Under the pieces are notes generated by a model. That model was given only the letters and a program-made list of their open reading frames with translations, did no database searches and was not told where the DNA came from. From Crocodylus rhombifer (taxonomy: Eukaryota; Chordata; Crocodylia; Crocodylidae), in assembly GCA_038503035.1 (NCBI GenBank), contig JAVSML010001154.1:310513-374512 (forward strand): 64,000 nucleotides of DNA, written 5' to 3'. Made by a program: the position numbers and the translations under genes. Of this stretch, positions 1 through 12,409 are shown piece after piece. Position 1 is the stretch's first letter, and each line of letters starts with the position of its first letter.

Positions 1-3000
1 TGCCACCCACCTATTGGCTGCGTGCCTCTTTGCTGGGCAAGAACAGGTGAGCTCTGTGCCTCACAATAGCCACCCACACCCCAGGGCTTCCTCCATGCTG
101 CCCCCAGGTGCCTCCTTCCCTGCTCAGGGCTCAGGATGGGGCCACCGCTACTCACCCAGTGCCTCATGCCTCTGCCCAGCTCTTGTTGTCCCTCAGCTGG
201 TCCCTCCCTTTTGTCCTCTCCACTGCACCAGGCTCCTGGCACCCTCTTGGGAGGAGCTCAGTAGAAACAGCCCTGGCCCCTGACTTTTTTTCTCCCCAAT
301 TCTGGAAGTTGGGATCATCCTGCCTTGGTCACAAAACAAATGCTAAGGTTCAACAAAGACATTTATCTGAAGACACAAATGTTCTATCTCTTACAGTTTT
401 CAAGCTATTCTCATTTAAAGAGCATGACAGACAGACGGACAGCCTTAGTCTTTAATGCTTCAAGCCAACTGCTCATGTACTGCCAAGAGGGGACATGCTG
501 ATTTGGCTGAGGGCCCAGAGCATTATGGACAGAGGGAGCAAAGGAGCTGCTGTGCCTCCCCCCCAACAACAGCTGGCAGGGAGGGGGAGGCAGTGGGAAA
601 GAAGGAAGGAAGGGATAGGAGTAGGAAGGGGAAAGGGGATTTCTGGTGGCAGCAACCCCCGCCACTGCTGCTTCCTGGCCCTGACAGTAGCCGGCACAGG
701 AGGAGGAGAGGCAGGGAGGAGGGGCATGTTGTGTGCCACCAGGTGTCGGCGACTGCTGCTGCGTGCAAACTCCCCTCCTCTATATAGATATAGCTATATA
801 GATTAGGCAAGATGAAGACTTCAAACCCAGAGGAAGACAAATTTATGGTACTGTCATTCTTCCCATCTTTAAAGAGCGCACCTTTTAAACTATCAGGGTC
901 TTCATAGGCTTAATGTTAGCAGAGTGTTTTTCTGGGTGATGCACTGAATCGGCACATTTCTCAAATACATTGCAATGTACTCCAGGCCTCTTGTGAAACA
1001 GAAGTGGCAGACAGCTTGTTCCAGTGTGAGCTCATGCAAGGTAGATTTGCAGCCACCATGGGGCCATATCATGGCTTGTGCCAGGAGAAGCCAGTGTAAC
1101 AGCACAAATTTAAAATGCCCCTGTGTTTCTTTTCATGATATGCATGTTGTTTATGCCAGATTTTAGTCTGTAGTGGAGGGAAATTACTTTGCTTCCCTGT
1201 ATTGTTCCATTTTTTCCATTACATCTCATCAATTTTCCTTGAGCTCATTTAATTATATTTACTACCAGTACATGTTTCTTTTAAGATGTAGGTCTGAGAG
1301 TACTAAAATGCCAATTTCCATTGTAATCCATCGTATGAATTCTTTCTAAATAGCTTTGTAAAAAAATAGCATTTAATCTGAGTATCCATAGTTACTCCAA
1401 ATTATAAATAATTATATTTTCTTTCTGTTTTGATATAGTGGCTGTAATTTGGTTATAATTCATCAATTGAATCTTTATTTTCAAATTGTTTACAGATTGT
1501 GCTGATTTTATTTTATATTGGTTGTATTTTAATGTGAACTGTTCTGCAAGTGGTGGAGGGTACTTTTCATTGAGAAAGCAAGCTTAACCTGGGCAGCCAT
1601 TTAAAACAAGTGAGGTATTCATATATGCATGCTGTATCATTCATCGTCTCATGCAGGTTTTCTTTCTTTCTAACTAATCTTGAAGTCTAACATTTTGTTC
1701 TGCAGGCAGCTGTAGGTGTATTTCTTTGAGCTGTTTTATAATGCATGTTGAAAGCTGCAATTCAATTACTTCATGCTTATGAATAATATAATATGCAGAC
1801 CTAACCTGTCATCTTTTAGCTTTTTGATAAGCTAAAGTATTTTAAGGTCTACCAGATACAGTTAGTACAAGTGCTGGTACAGCAGCATACTGGTCTCTCT
1901 TTTTTTTTTGCCTCTTACATTCTTAATGGCTCTTACCAGGTTCACAGACAGAAGGGAATTAAATTAAGGGCATCTGATATGGGAGCTGTGACTCCATGGT
2001 GTGTTGCCTTATTTCAAGTAAAAGCCTGTATACAAGTATGCCAAGGCAGTAGGACCATGCAAGTTGGAAGAAAATATCTTTTGGGTGGCAGGGAGTCAGG
2101 GGAATTTAGATGGATGTCTCCTGTCATCTCCATTACCCTTGCTTATTTCCCTGGGGTTGGTTACAGTAAGGTAGCCTTTCCTGTTGAGCTCACTTCTACA
2201 ATCTTTCACCTCTAAATGCTAATCTTATCTCTTGAAGGGACCAGAAGCATGCAGCTGCTAGGCAGAGTACTTGGGAACATAGTTTTAGAGGAAGCCTTGC
2301 TACTAAATGACAGGGAAGATCTCGAGGAGCAGTTAACCTCTGTGATAGTTCCCTAGTTCTTGACAAACAGCCAGACTCCCTGCTTATCTGAGCTAGAACT
2401 AACTGTGCTTCATGGAATTCACTTTTGGCTCATAATAGTTACCTACTGGCAGTTAAAGTTTTTTCAAAAGCAAGAGATGTTGAAAATAATTTATTTCCCT
2501 AGATCTTTCCTTTAAAAGATTGTTTAAAAAAAAAAATCAGCTGGAAGTTGATGCCAAAATAACTATTAGATACTTTAAGTGCATGACCTTGGGACAAAGG
2601 CTTTCAAACACCATTCAGCAAAGACTTCTAGTGATAATGGGTATGTAGGGACCCAGCTGTTGGAGCATTCAGTATATTCTAAATAGTTCCATTTAATTTA
2701 AATTATTTTGGTACATAATGCATTTTAAATGAGTTTTAAATAAAATCTTTCAAATATCATTTGCTTTTCATGTTAGTTGCAGTTTTCAGGTATCTTTTTA
2801 GCATTTTTGTTGCTTCTAATTCTTACCTTTGCATCATATTTGTATTAATTCAAATGATCTGGGAGAATTCTCCCAGGTTTGTTTTTGTGCCAGAAAAACT
2901 TAACTGGGGATACTTGAACAGATATTTGAATGCTGAGCTGTTGCAGAATTTGTACTGCTGAGACTGCATGGCCAGAGGGCCCCTGGGTGTACATCTCAGC

Positions 3001-3692
3001 AGAATCCCTCAGTCTGCCTGGAGACAGATGGCAGCAGTGCCCAGGGCAGCCCTAATTGATCTACACTGATCAGTGTCAGCCTATGTCTGCTTGCAACACA
3101 ATGCAGAGGTTTTGAACAAGGCATGTACTTCTCCTTGCTCAGCTTGAGCAGCAGAGTCCAGTGAGCAACACGGTGTCTCCTGGAGAGAGAGTAAGGGGAA
3201 GGTGGGAGCAAAGCACACTGGGGTGCTGAAGGACTATGCTGTGCTTTTTGCAGAAGATAATGTATACGGATAGTCATTCTTCCAAGAGAAACTCTCTCCT
3301 GGGCACAATTTAATCTTGGTTGTTCCCAGGCTATTTTCCTCTTGGAGCAACCATTTTTGCTTTGGCAGAAAAATCCTGAACATCTGTATACTTGCAGAGA
3401 TTCTCTTAGAAGAAACTAAATGTCTGCACATAACCTTGGTCTTGAAAGTCAGAAAGCTGTCAAGGGACAAAAACATTACATGGCACAAGCTAGACATCCA
3501 GGACTATAATGTCTTAAAATTTCTTTCTGAAATACCAGTCTTAAAAACATGTGTAGGGTCTGATTTTAAAGCCTATTGAAGTCAGTGGGATTCTGTAGGC
3601 CATTGATCCTAGTTAAGCTATAGAAAATAGATTTGGCTTCCACTGAAGTAGAACTCCTTAGCAGGAGCAGGAAATGCTGTCATTTTATAGGT
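1..3692. other. Intronic, no feature recognised
   Basis: 1-800 is GC-rich, with purine-rich stretches at 570-720, but has few CG dinucleotides and no coding match. 800-3692 is A/T-rich unique-looking sequence. Nothing else could be supported. Confidence 0.5.
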
Positions 3693-3983
3693 CAGTGTTT
3701 CCCAACCTTTTGGTTTCAGCAGCACACTTACTGGGCCTCTCCCATCCTGCAGCACACTAGCTGAATGCGGAGTAGGGGGGTGGGAGGGGGGTTGAGCCAG
3801 CAGGGGGCAGAGGGAAGGGGGCAAGGGTAGCGTCACTTAAAGCACACAGATGAAAATCACTGGCTGGAGCCATGACCCCTGCTGCCTGTATCCATGGGGG
3901 CAGCAGGTGGGGGGTGTGGCTCCAGCCAGCAGGGGGCGTGGCTCCAGCCCCAAATTCTGCAGCACATGGTTTGGAAAATGCTG
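3693..3983. mobile_element. hAT non-autonomous element (MITE) with 8-bp target duplication
   Basis: The ends are inverted: CAGTGTTTCCCAACC on the left and GGTTTGGAAAATGCTG on the right. The flanks are TTATAGGT (3685-3692) and CTATAGGT (3984-3991), an 8-bp target duplication with one mismatch, as hAT transposases make. The interior is GC-rich with repeated AGCACAC and CAGGGGGC blocks and has no coding capacity. Confidence 0.8.
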
Positions 3984-4325
3984 CTATAGGTATGTATCTT
4001 TTGGATAAGCTGTTTCTCTAATAGTATGTTTGTGGTTTTCCTATCTTGGATCCAGTGGTACAAAGAAAACAGTATATAGCACAATTAGTAACTATTTGGA
4101 TAATCAGTAATTCACTTTCTCCTGAACAATCTGATGTTAAATTTAGTGGTTTCTATTTTACATTGTTTCTACATGGCTGCTATTTTTTTAAGTTTCTAGT
4201 AGAGTTTTTGTTTCATTGTGGTGTTTGAAAGAACTCTGGAACATCAGATAAATATTTAAGATGTAGTTGCCTTAACTCCAAAAGGTATAATAGAGAATGA
4301 CTTTGTCATTGCCCTTCAGACGTAC

Positions 4326-4540
4326 AGCAGGTGCTCAGCCCCCAATCTGTGGGCCATATTCAGCCCCTGGCACATGTCATGCAAGTCTGATGGGGAGCCT
4401 TGTGGGCCGTGGCTTTGCACGGTAGTTGAAGAGTGCTGGGCAGCACAGAGCTGGGTGGAGGTGACACGGGGTTGATCTGTCCTGTGGACCAGCCCCATGT
4501 CACTCAACTGGCCCAGAGAGCCAAAAGGTTGAGCACCGCT
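4326..4540. mobile_element. hAT-like MITE, likely
   Basis: The left end CAGCAGGTGCTCAGCC and the right end GGTTGAGCACCGCTA are imperfect inverted repeats. The interior has repeated TGGGCC(A/G) blocks. I found no convincing target duplication. Confidence 0.5.
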
Positions 4541-6385
4541 AAACAAAGAACAAAGAAATATATTATGAGCAAATAACTATGATGTATTCACCAAATGCCA
4601 ACACAGAGCACTGTGGCTTTTTCAATAAATAGAAAAACGTGATTCTGCGTTTTCTATGTGTGACTGTTTTAAGTACGTTTTATAATGTGCACCTATCTCC
4701 CCTTTTTGCATCTTATCTGTTTGGAGGCTTCAGAAATTTATAGTGGCCTAGAAAGGAATTGCCTCGTTTTGGTACCTTTTAAGACTCCTGTCACCATATT
4801 GTGTCCATTTAACCCAAACCCAGTAAATCTTCGGGAACAGCTTATTCCTTTATCTGAAAAAAATATAAAATTTAGCCCTATAATATTAGTCTGCCCTCCT
4901 TTGAATCTAAGGTGTTTCCTTGTTCATGAAATCCCAAATCTGAAGTAAGGTCATTTCTGTCATACTTTCATTTACAGATGTACCTGGGAATTCAAATACC
5001 ACTACTTTGGGCTGTAGTGCTTGAGCCTTACAGCAAGTTTCTAGCTTTTAATAATGATTTTGTCAAGTGGAAGTATTGGTGACGTTAGTTTCTTACTAAA
5101 TTTTTGCTGTTTACAAGTAAACAGATTTTTTTTTTTCGCCTGCCAATCCTTCTAACAACCTGGAATTTCAGGCTCAGTTCTTTCCTTTATCATGAATCCT
5201 CATGAAGAATAATAAAGATTTGGTAGGCCAGAATCTGTCCTGAGTTGTTCTTGTGTAACCTCCAGTGTTTTCAAACACCCCTTATCTCTACCATGTAACA
5301 TTTCTCATTCTGAGGAATCTGAGAAGCACTGGTTTACCCCCAGGTTTCCAGCTACATTGTGCATTTTTGTGGACAAGTGCTGCAAGGTGTCAGTGTGGAT
5401 TGAAAAGGAAGAATAGTCTTCTGTTTAAGGCCTCTGTGGACTTTTACTAGGAAAAGCCTGCCCAACAAAAATAACTTTCTAGCATATTAATTTATATGGA
5501 AGTTAATGCTTCATGCAGATTCTGCAGTCCATTCTCATAGCTGTCAACTTTATGCTAATCAATATTGGACAGGAAAGCAAAGTAAAATATGACAAGTAGG
5601 GATAAGTTTATCAAGTGCTTAATAATAAAGCAACATAAAAACTGGAAATTGAGTTTTTCAATCGAGTTGGGCCAGGATTTTAAAATGGGTGCCTTTTAGA
5701 TTCCTTATCCTTTAGGTATTTTAGTAGATAATTTTAATGTGAGTGTGGAACTGGCTCTATAGATAGGTATCATATTTACTTGAATATAAAATGACCTCTT
5801 AATAATTTGATTCTATATGTAGAAAATTTATAAATGTGTTACAGTTTTCAGGTGTATAATTCATCCCCTTCCCACTGCTACAGGGGTCAGGTTGGTTCCC
5901 TTGCTCTCTGCCCCCACTTTACCATCAGATCTTGCTTGGGCCCTGTGAGTTGGCCATGTTAGTAAAGGGGGCAGAGAGGGCAGAAGCTGCAGAGCGTTAA
6001 CAGAGGAGGGCAGGAGAGTGCTGTCAGTCTGATTCTTGAGCAACATTTTTGTACCTATTTATATATAATACAAACTGTGTATCATGTTAGTCCAGAGCCT
6101 CATCACTTATCACACAGTTCATTGGGCTGGGGTCCAGCAGAGTCCACAGCATTTCAAGCCATAGTGACCTGACAGCCCCACACTGCTCTGTGCGTGTGTG
6201 CACATGTATTCCAGATACCGCCCTGCCCCCAAAAGGCTCCATATGCTAATTAGCCCCCCACTCATGACCTGCAACCAGGGGTTCTTGTCGCAAGTCCTGG
6301 GACCCTCCAAAAATTTATATGCAGAAGAGGTGCAGGGCTGCCTGGTTTGTCTCCACCCTGTAGAGGATTGGGCCATACTAATCAC
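4541..6385. other. Intronic, no feature recognised
   Basis: Mostly A/T-rich, with a GC-rich patch at 5865-6030. A motif ATTTACTTGAATATAAAATG near 5776 may be a transposon end, but I found no partner. Confidence 0.4.
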
Positions 6386-7275
6386 TACGGATCCTGGTTT
6401 TCTCTGATTTAAAAAAAAAAAAAAATCACAAATTCTCTGATTTTAAAAACCCTAAAATCCATTGTTAAAATTAAAGGTCTCCCACAACAGCCCCCACCCA
6501 CAACCCCTCTGGGTCCATGCGCTGCCAACTGGGTGAGCGCTCCATATCTCTCCCCAACATCTGGCTCCCTCAGACCCCAACCAACTTCCCACAGGAGTGT
6601 CTGGCCAGCTGGCAACACATGGACGCAGAGCAGTGTGCTGTCAGCCCTTTAGGGAAACCACACAGAGCTACGGAGCCTGTTCGGGCCAATGCCATGCTGC
6701 TCTGGGTCCATGTGCTGCCAGCTGAGTGGGCACTCCATGTCTTTCCCCAGCACCTCCCTGCTCCCTCAGCCAGTTTCCTGCAGGAATGCCTGCCCACTGG
6801 CGGCATGTGGACCTGGAGTGGTGTGGTATCGGCCCTTCAGGGAAGCCATACATGGAGGCATGGAGCCTGCTGTGCTAATAGTGCACTGCTTGCGGTCCAT
6901 GTACCGCTGGCTAAGTGGGCACTCCATGTCATTCCCCAGCCCCCTGCAAGCCCCACTTTCCTTCCTGGAGCCTGGGAGGTGAGTGAGCCTGAGCCAAGCC
7001 TTGGGTGTCTAAGAGCCTTAGGGCTTGCCCTTTTTTCCTCCTCTCCCTCCCTCTGTGGTCAGTGCTGGGGGTTGACTGCCCTTTTTGCAATTAGCTCTTG
7101 CAGGCTGGAACTCAGCCAGCCTGCAGAGCTCTTTGCAAAAGCGGGAAACCCACAGTTTCTCTGCTAAAAGAGAAAATCTTTTTTTTTCCCTCTGATTAAA
7201 ATAGGAAAATCTGTATGGGTCTTTTTTTTTGTTTTGCTTTTTTTTTCTGTGGGAAACAGAAAATCTGAATCCCTG
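6386..7275. mobile_element. hAT-like element carrying internal tandem repeats
   Basis: The left end TACGGATCCTGGTTTTCT and the reverse complement of the right end, CAGGGATTCAGATTTTCT, are imperfect terminal inverted repeats. The flanks CTAATCAC (6378-6385) and CTAATCGC (7276-7283) form an 8-bp target duplication with one mismatch. Both subterminal regions carry A/T-rich runs with repeated TCTGATT and AGAAAATC words. The interior is a GC-rich tandem array, described separately. There is no transposase. Confidence 0.7.
6490..6960. repeat. Tandem repeat, ~190-bp unit, about 2.5 copies
   Basis: The anchor TCCATG(C/T)GCTGCCA(A/G)CTG starts at 6514 and 6707, and a more diverged copy starts at 6896, giving spacings of 193 and 189. 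Each unit continues with GCACTCCATGTC, CCCCAGC and GGAGCCTG blocks in the same order. The 216-codon open frame at 6517-7167 comes from this array and is not a gene. Confidence 0.8.
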
Positions 7276-7283
7276 CTAATCGC

Positions 7284-8890
7284 ATGTGACAGGCTGACAG
7301 AGGGGGCGATAGAGCCTCTTGACTACATCAAAGTTTTGTGGTGATTGCCAGAAATTTTAAAGCTTCTGAAGAAACAAGAATCACTGGAAATGGGAAAGAG
7401 GTATTTCATGTAATGGTTCACCATGATTTGAAAGAGTTGGTGCCAAGGAGGACTGAGAACAATGGGCACTATACTGTATTTTGATCAGATGTAGCATTTT
7501 TGGTACCGAGGGGAGGGTGTCAGGGCTGACTCTGGCCCTCCTGGTGCTGGTCTGGTATTGCAGTTCCTCCAGACCCAGTGCCAGTTCCTTTTGGAAGGAA
7601 CACTCACCTGTGGTTTGGGCGTGGTTTTTTTTTGTTTGTTTGTTTGGTGTTTTTTTTTTTTTAAGGGCGAAGAAAACTTTTTCATCAGTGTTTTTGACCA
7701 ATGTGGGCCAGGTGTTTTATGAGCATGCTCAGCATGGGTTGCACTCAGTGAACTTTTCTAATTGGTTTCCATGAGTGAGCACATGATCCTTCTAAGAGCA
7801 GTTTAACAATAAATGTATTTAATGGAGGAAGGATTGCTGGCATATGAGTACAAGGGACTTTTGTTCCCATGCTGGTTGGGGGTGAGGGTGGGGGGGAAGT
7901 CTCATGTTGTAGTTGAGTAAATACAGGTGTCCTGCATAGTGGTTTTTTATATACAGTTGGATAGGATTTTTTAATTTTTTTTTTAAGCAAAGTAATGTGA
8001 AATTCAATTATCTTGTCAGTCAAGTATTTTTCACTTTCAATAGATGTACTAAATATAAGCAGATGGTACATAGTATTGTGTGAAGCTTATTATGCTTATA
8101 TTATACCAAAAATTATGAAGTCCAACAATTATGTTTTTAGTATGTATATTTATACCAGTTGTATATTAGTTATATTGATAATAATTTGTCCTTGCTATAC
8201 ACTTTTGATAGCAGCATTTTCTCTCTACCCATTATCTTTATTAGGGCCATTTTTTGATGCTGCATCTCTTAAGTGTCCCTGGAAACTTGTATGTGGCATG
8301 AGCTGAGAAACAGCATTAAGTCCTGGACTAGTGAGTTTAAGGTGCAATATACTCCAAGCTATTGTTACTGTTAAATAGTGTTTTATACCACGGGAGAGCG
8401 AAGAATGTTTCCTACTCTGTTAAAGGATTTGCGCCCCCCGTATTTTTAGTATTCACCCACCTGCAGCCTTTAAAGTAGTAATGATTTGTAGAAATCTTAA
8501 ATAATGTTATAGTTTTCTTTAAAAAAAAACCAAAAAAAACCCCTAAACTAAACTAAACAAAATAAAATAGCTTTTTTTCTTTTTTTCTGTATGAGGTCAG
8601 TTAAGTAAAATCGAGTTAAGTAAAATCAGTTAAGTAAAATTCTTTTGAGGGGGAAAAAAAACTGTGGAAGCATTCAGTAGAAATTTTGTAGTGTGAGTAT
8701 ACAAACAAGGACCAATAAAGCCTCCATGCCATTATTCTATGTATTCTTTGTATACTATATATTTAGATTTTATATTACATTTTTTTAAAGATATTTCTTC
8801 TCCAATACAATTTGTTTTACTGATCACATTATATTAATATATACTTTTCAAAAATCAGTCCTGTATGTGGCAATTTGACTTGCCTTCATA
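7284..8890. other. Intronic, no feature except short repeats
   Basis: A/T-rich with T runs near 7620-7660. A 14-bp unit containing GTTAAGTAAAATC is repeated three times at 8599-8640. Confidence 0.45.
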
Positions 8891-8950
8891 GGGTACTTTT
8901 ATACATGCTCTGGAGAGTGTGAGGGGGGGCCTTTAATTAGAGTGGCTAAG
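8891..8950. mobile_element. Truncated foldback element, same family as 13039-13384
   Basis: GGGTACTTTTATACATGCTC followed by a G-rich stretch and CTTTAATTAGAGTGGC parallels the left end at 13039 (GGGGCACTTTTACACATGCT, G-run, CTTTAATTGGAGCTGC). Only the left end is present. Confidence 0.6.
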
Positions 8951-9246
8951 AGGTAAGAATTTTAAAAGTCATCTTAGAAATGTTCTTTGCTTCCAAAGGC
9001 AAGAGAGAATTTCTTATCCTTTCAGTAAAATTACCTTCAGGTAAATAATTAAAGTTTAATGCTAGTATTTTGTGGAATACAGGGTAGAAGAATACCCAGT
9101 AGGAGCTGATCTATTCTTTTAGTCTGTCAGTATTCTGTCATGGATTCATGTGCAATGATGGTTTGGCTGCACCAGTCAAAAAGAGGCTTGTTTATATTAA
9201 TTTGTCATCACAATTGTGCTCTACCACAATAGCTTTTTGTCTTAAC

Positions 9247-9540
9247 GGGCATGTCTACATGTGCATTTAGGCATGCCTAAATTTAATGTGCATTAACTTA
9301 ATGTGTATTAAGGTGGTTTAGGCTCGTGTCATGTTAAAGTGCATTAACACCATGTGTACAGACTGCTGTGGGACTAAAGCTAGTGATAATACTTAATGCA
9401 GCTATACATGTGTTAATGCATTTTGGGTATTTGAACTTAAATTTGATACCTGTTTTTGCTGGTATCAAATTTAGGCACGAATAGCCCAAAATTGCCATTT
9501 TTAAGGTGCATTAAGGGCATGCATGTGTAGACATGTGCCC
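9247..9540. mobile_element. Foldback MITE with GGGC termini
   Basis: The left end GGGCATGTCTACATGTGC and the right end GCATGTGTAGACATGTGCCC are inverted repeats. The interior repeats GTGCATTAA and holds a perfect 13-bp hairpin (9438-9450 with 9461-9473). TTAA occurs one base before the left end and directly after the right end, hinting at TTAA-type insertion. Confidence 0.65.
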
Positions 9541-10075
9541 TTAATACAGCTTAAATTGGGCTAAAGTATCTTGAATGGTATATGTATATGTGCCCAGTGT
9601 GTTTTATTTCAAAACAAGTTCTAAACTAGTTCTAGCTGAAAGTTTGAAGATTGCTTTAAGTCACTTTTAAGGTACTTTTGAGGTAATTAAAAAAAAAATG
9701 TTTAGGCTAAATTCTAGCTCCAGATATGCTTACACAATTCCATTTAACTTCAGCTGAAGTTGGTTTGTCTATTGAAGAACAACGTTTTGGCTAACTAATT
9801 ATTTTACATAGGATAACATAATATGTAGGGGTCTATACAACTTGAGGAGGCAGCCAGCTGATTTTTGCAAACAGATCATGGGGCCAGCTGCCATTTTCAA
9901 GGGCTTATCATGCCTGGGGCTCCTTTATGCCTCTGGCCAAGGGGGCCCTGTGGCCTCACCCCTCACCACAGATTGGTTGTGAGGGTTGTCTGTCATGCAG
10001 CTCCACCCCTCTCTGCCAGTTGCTGGAGAGGTGAGGCTGCATGAAAGGCAAGGGAGGGTGTCTTCCTCTCTCTTT

Positions 10076-10106
10076 CCCCCCCCCCCCACCCCCCCCCCCC
10101 CCCCCC
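10076..10106. repeat. Poly(C) tract
   Basis: 31 bases, all C except one A. It can form a G-quadruplex on the minus strand and is an error-prone site for assembly. Confidence 0.9.
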
Positions 10107-10597
10107 GGCACCCCGACTGGCTTTGTCTGTGCTGACTCAGATCTGTGACAGCCCAGAGCAGCTGAGTACCCAGCAAGTGCCACTGCATCTCCATGAGGGA
10201 AGGTTAGTGGGAGGAGGGGGCCATAAAGGTGCCTAGGATGCCAGAGGACAGTGACCTAACATGAATCTGGTACAGAAGTTTGATAGGTTAGTCTAGTGTA
10301 AACCGATTTAAGTCTGATACTTCATTGATCTAGGTCTATCTTAGACTAGGTTCTGCCATTTGTAAACCAGTCTATCAGCACCAGACTTCTGTTCTTTTAT
10401 GGGTGAGGACCATTTTTGGTCATTTATGCCAATTTTGTATAATGTCTGTACCTGGCCTTAGAGTGCAAACAATGTAGTTTGGATTACAAAATTTTAAGGT
10501 TAGCATTGAAAGAAACTAGCAGTTATTCCCTATTATATGAACCAATTATCTTCCATTCTGGACTTGGGTATGATGGTGTGAGAGAGAGACTTCTATG

Positions 10598-10895
10598 CAG
10601 GGCCGATCCAAGGGTAATTGGCACCCTAGGTGAACTATGTACCTCGGCACCCACACCACTTCCAATATAGACGAAAATAAAGCTATAAGATGATGTAGGA
10701 GTAGGGGTTCATCTTCTAGTGATCTTTCCTCTGAGATCTTTTTCCCCTTACTGAACCAAAGGTCTTAGTCTAAGGTGGAGGTGTAGCCGGCTAGGGCTGT
10801 TATTTAGAATGATGTTCCTGGGGTTTTTTTGTTCTGCATTTAATTTTGGCATCCTAGGTGACCACCTAGTCCAACCACTAGGCGGACTGGCTCTC
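10598..10895. mobile_element. Candidate non-autonomous DNA transposon
   Basis: The left CAGGGCCGATCCAAGG...GCACCCTAGGTGA and the right GCATCCTAGGTGACC...GGCGGACTGGCTCTC are imperfect inverted ends, both with CCTAGGTGA just inside. No transposase and no clear target duplication. Confidence 0.45.
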
Positions 10896-12245
10896 CTATA
10901 TATGTTTTTGTCATTTTGCAAGCATGTAATAGAACATCAACATGAGGCAAGTGTTTCTAAATTTATCTTTTTTTAAAATTAGTCCTTATCACCCCACTAA
11001 TGCAAGTCATTGAATAAAAGGTGAACACTCTGTATGTAAATCAAAAATGATTAAATACTTCACTACACTGTTGGCCCTGCAATAAAGTAAAATTGACAGC
11101 AAAGTACAGTTCTGACCTTGAGGGTTTGACATAAATAATATCTTTCCTGTGGGGAAGGAAAATATCCCTTTCAGTTTTATTAAAAACAATCATGTGGGAG
11201 CTTTTCTTGTCTGATTCAAGTCTCAAAACCTGAAATTGAGTATCTTGGATTCAAAAGTAGCAGCTCAAAAAGGCTCATGTATTTAAAACAGTTGTTTCAA
11301 GGTTTCTTTAAGGTTATCACTTTGATTCCCATTGAGGTTAATTTAGCTCAGTTTTGTACAGAACACTGAGTGGAAGTGGAAGATGGAAATTTTCTTTTTA
11401 TGGCCACGTCAACAGAAGCACAGGTATTTGTTTCCCTGGGGACAAGTAGCAGGAGCACACCTTGTGCCCGGGGAAACTAACATCTGTGCTCATGTGCACA
11501 CAGCCCTAAAAGGCACATTTCTCTCTCCCAGAGTAAAACAAAAAAACCCCCCAAAAACCAAAAAAACGCAACCCATGCTGCAAGGTAGTAGTGCAGGGAA
11601 TGCCTCCTGCATATGCAGTGTGGCGCCATAGATGGGCATGATGCAAATAGTACTAGTTCACTCCCTAGAATATAAGTTTTAAACATGGTCAGGAGTCCAG
11701 GAACCTAACAGTAATGGAACCTGCCTGGGGGAATTAAGTGAGCTCCTATGTAATCAAGGTGTCTTAGCCAGTATGAGTTAGGGTAGGCAACTCGGATTGA
11801 GGAAGGACTGCAGGCAAGCTCACGTGAAGCTCTAATTTCATTGTGCGGGCAAAGATGCGATTGTACCAGCAATGATGCTTCCACCTTTAATTTCCATTTG
11901 TAGCAAGATGATGATCCTCAAGTGAGGCAATTTGCCATACTGTTAGAATATAAGATAAAAGGTAACAGTTGTGGTTGTGGGTATGAAGAAATGCCAACAG
12001 CTAAGTCTGTACCAACTTTAAAGAGAAAACAAGGGCAGAAAAAGAGTTCCTGAAAAACAAAAAGCAGGAGACTGTGTGTTGCATGTTAATGCATACTCTG
12101 TGTATAAACCATAGGACTTTATAGAAAAAGATGGATGGTTTCGGGGAGCCTCACCTTAACATCACCTTAAAATTAATAACCATTCACTTATGTTAATTTG
12201 GTTAGTTTCTGTACACACATTGTGAAATAAGTTCAATGTATAATT
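10896..12245. other. Intronic, no feature recognised
   Basis: Unique-looking sequence up to the exon 5 acceptor. The short open frames have no supporting context. Confidence 0.45.
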
Positions 12246-12266
12246 CTATTTTTTTCTTTACTTAAG

Positions 12267-12409
12267 GAATCAGCAGGAGGAGATATTCAGTCTCCTTTAA
12301 CACCAGAAAGTATTAATGGAACAGATGATGAAAGAACAACTCCAGAAGTGACACAAAACTCAGAACCAAGGGCTGAACCAACCCAGAATGCATTGCCATT
12401 TACACATAG
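12267..12409 (+). CDS. HOMER1: HOMER1 exon 5 (linker with internal P-motif)
   Basis: This internal coding exon of the postsynaptic scaffold Homer1 joins the N-terminal EVH1 domain to the C-terminal coiled coil. It opens in phase 0 after a pyrimidine-rich acceptor ending TTTACTTAAG and encodes 47 complete codons plus two bases. The translation starts ESAGGDIQSPLTPESINGTD and ends NALPFTH, matching Homer1 residues about 130-175 as I know them. It contains SPLTP, the internal proline motif known in Homer1 to bind an EVH1 domain. The region is acidic, Ser/Thr/Pro-rich and probably disordered. Compared with the mammalian protein as I remember it, DERT is followed by an extra Thr. The donor is TAG|GTACAG, far from the GTAAGT consensus. 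Splicing forms an AG|T serine codon with the exon at 58938. The identification is near certain; upstream exons lie outside the window. Confidence 0.96.

Larger units (their letters stand above)
1..12266 (+). other. HOMER1: HOMER1 intron 4, 3' part
   Basis: Position and strand follow from exon 5. The intron ends in a pyrimidine-rich tract (about 12246-12260) and acceptor AG at 12265-12266. The recognisable contents are small non-autonomous DNA transposons, listed separately. The short open frames here resemble no protein I know and have no splice context. Confidence 0.85.

Noticed and set aside
14..840. Cluster of overlapping open frames on both strands in GC-rich sequence, possible promoter or gene
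   Set aside because: Low-complexity Ser/Pro/Arg-rich translations, few CG dinucleotides, no splice or family signal. Probably GC-rich intron.
6517..7167. 216-codon open frame
   Set aside because: It is created by a ~190-bp tandem repeat within a transposon; the same words repeat in all frames and no domain is present.
10076..10106. Poly(C) tract as a functional G-quadruplex
   Set aside because: A plain homopolymer with one interruption, without the spaced G-tract design or conservation evidence; more likely slippage.
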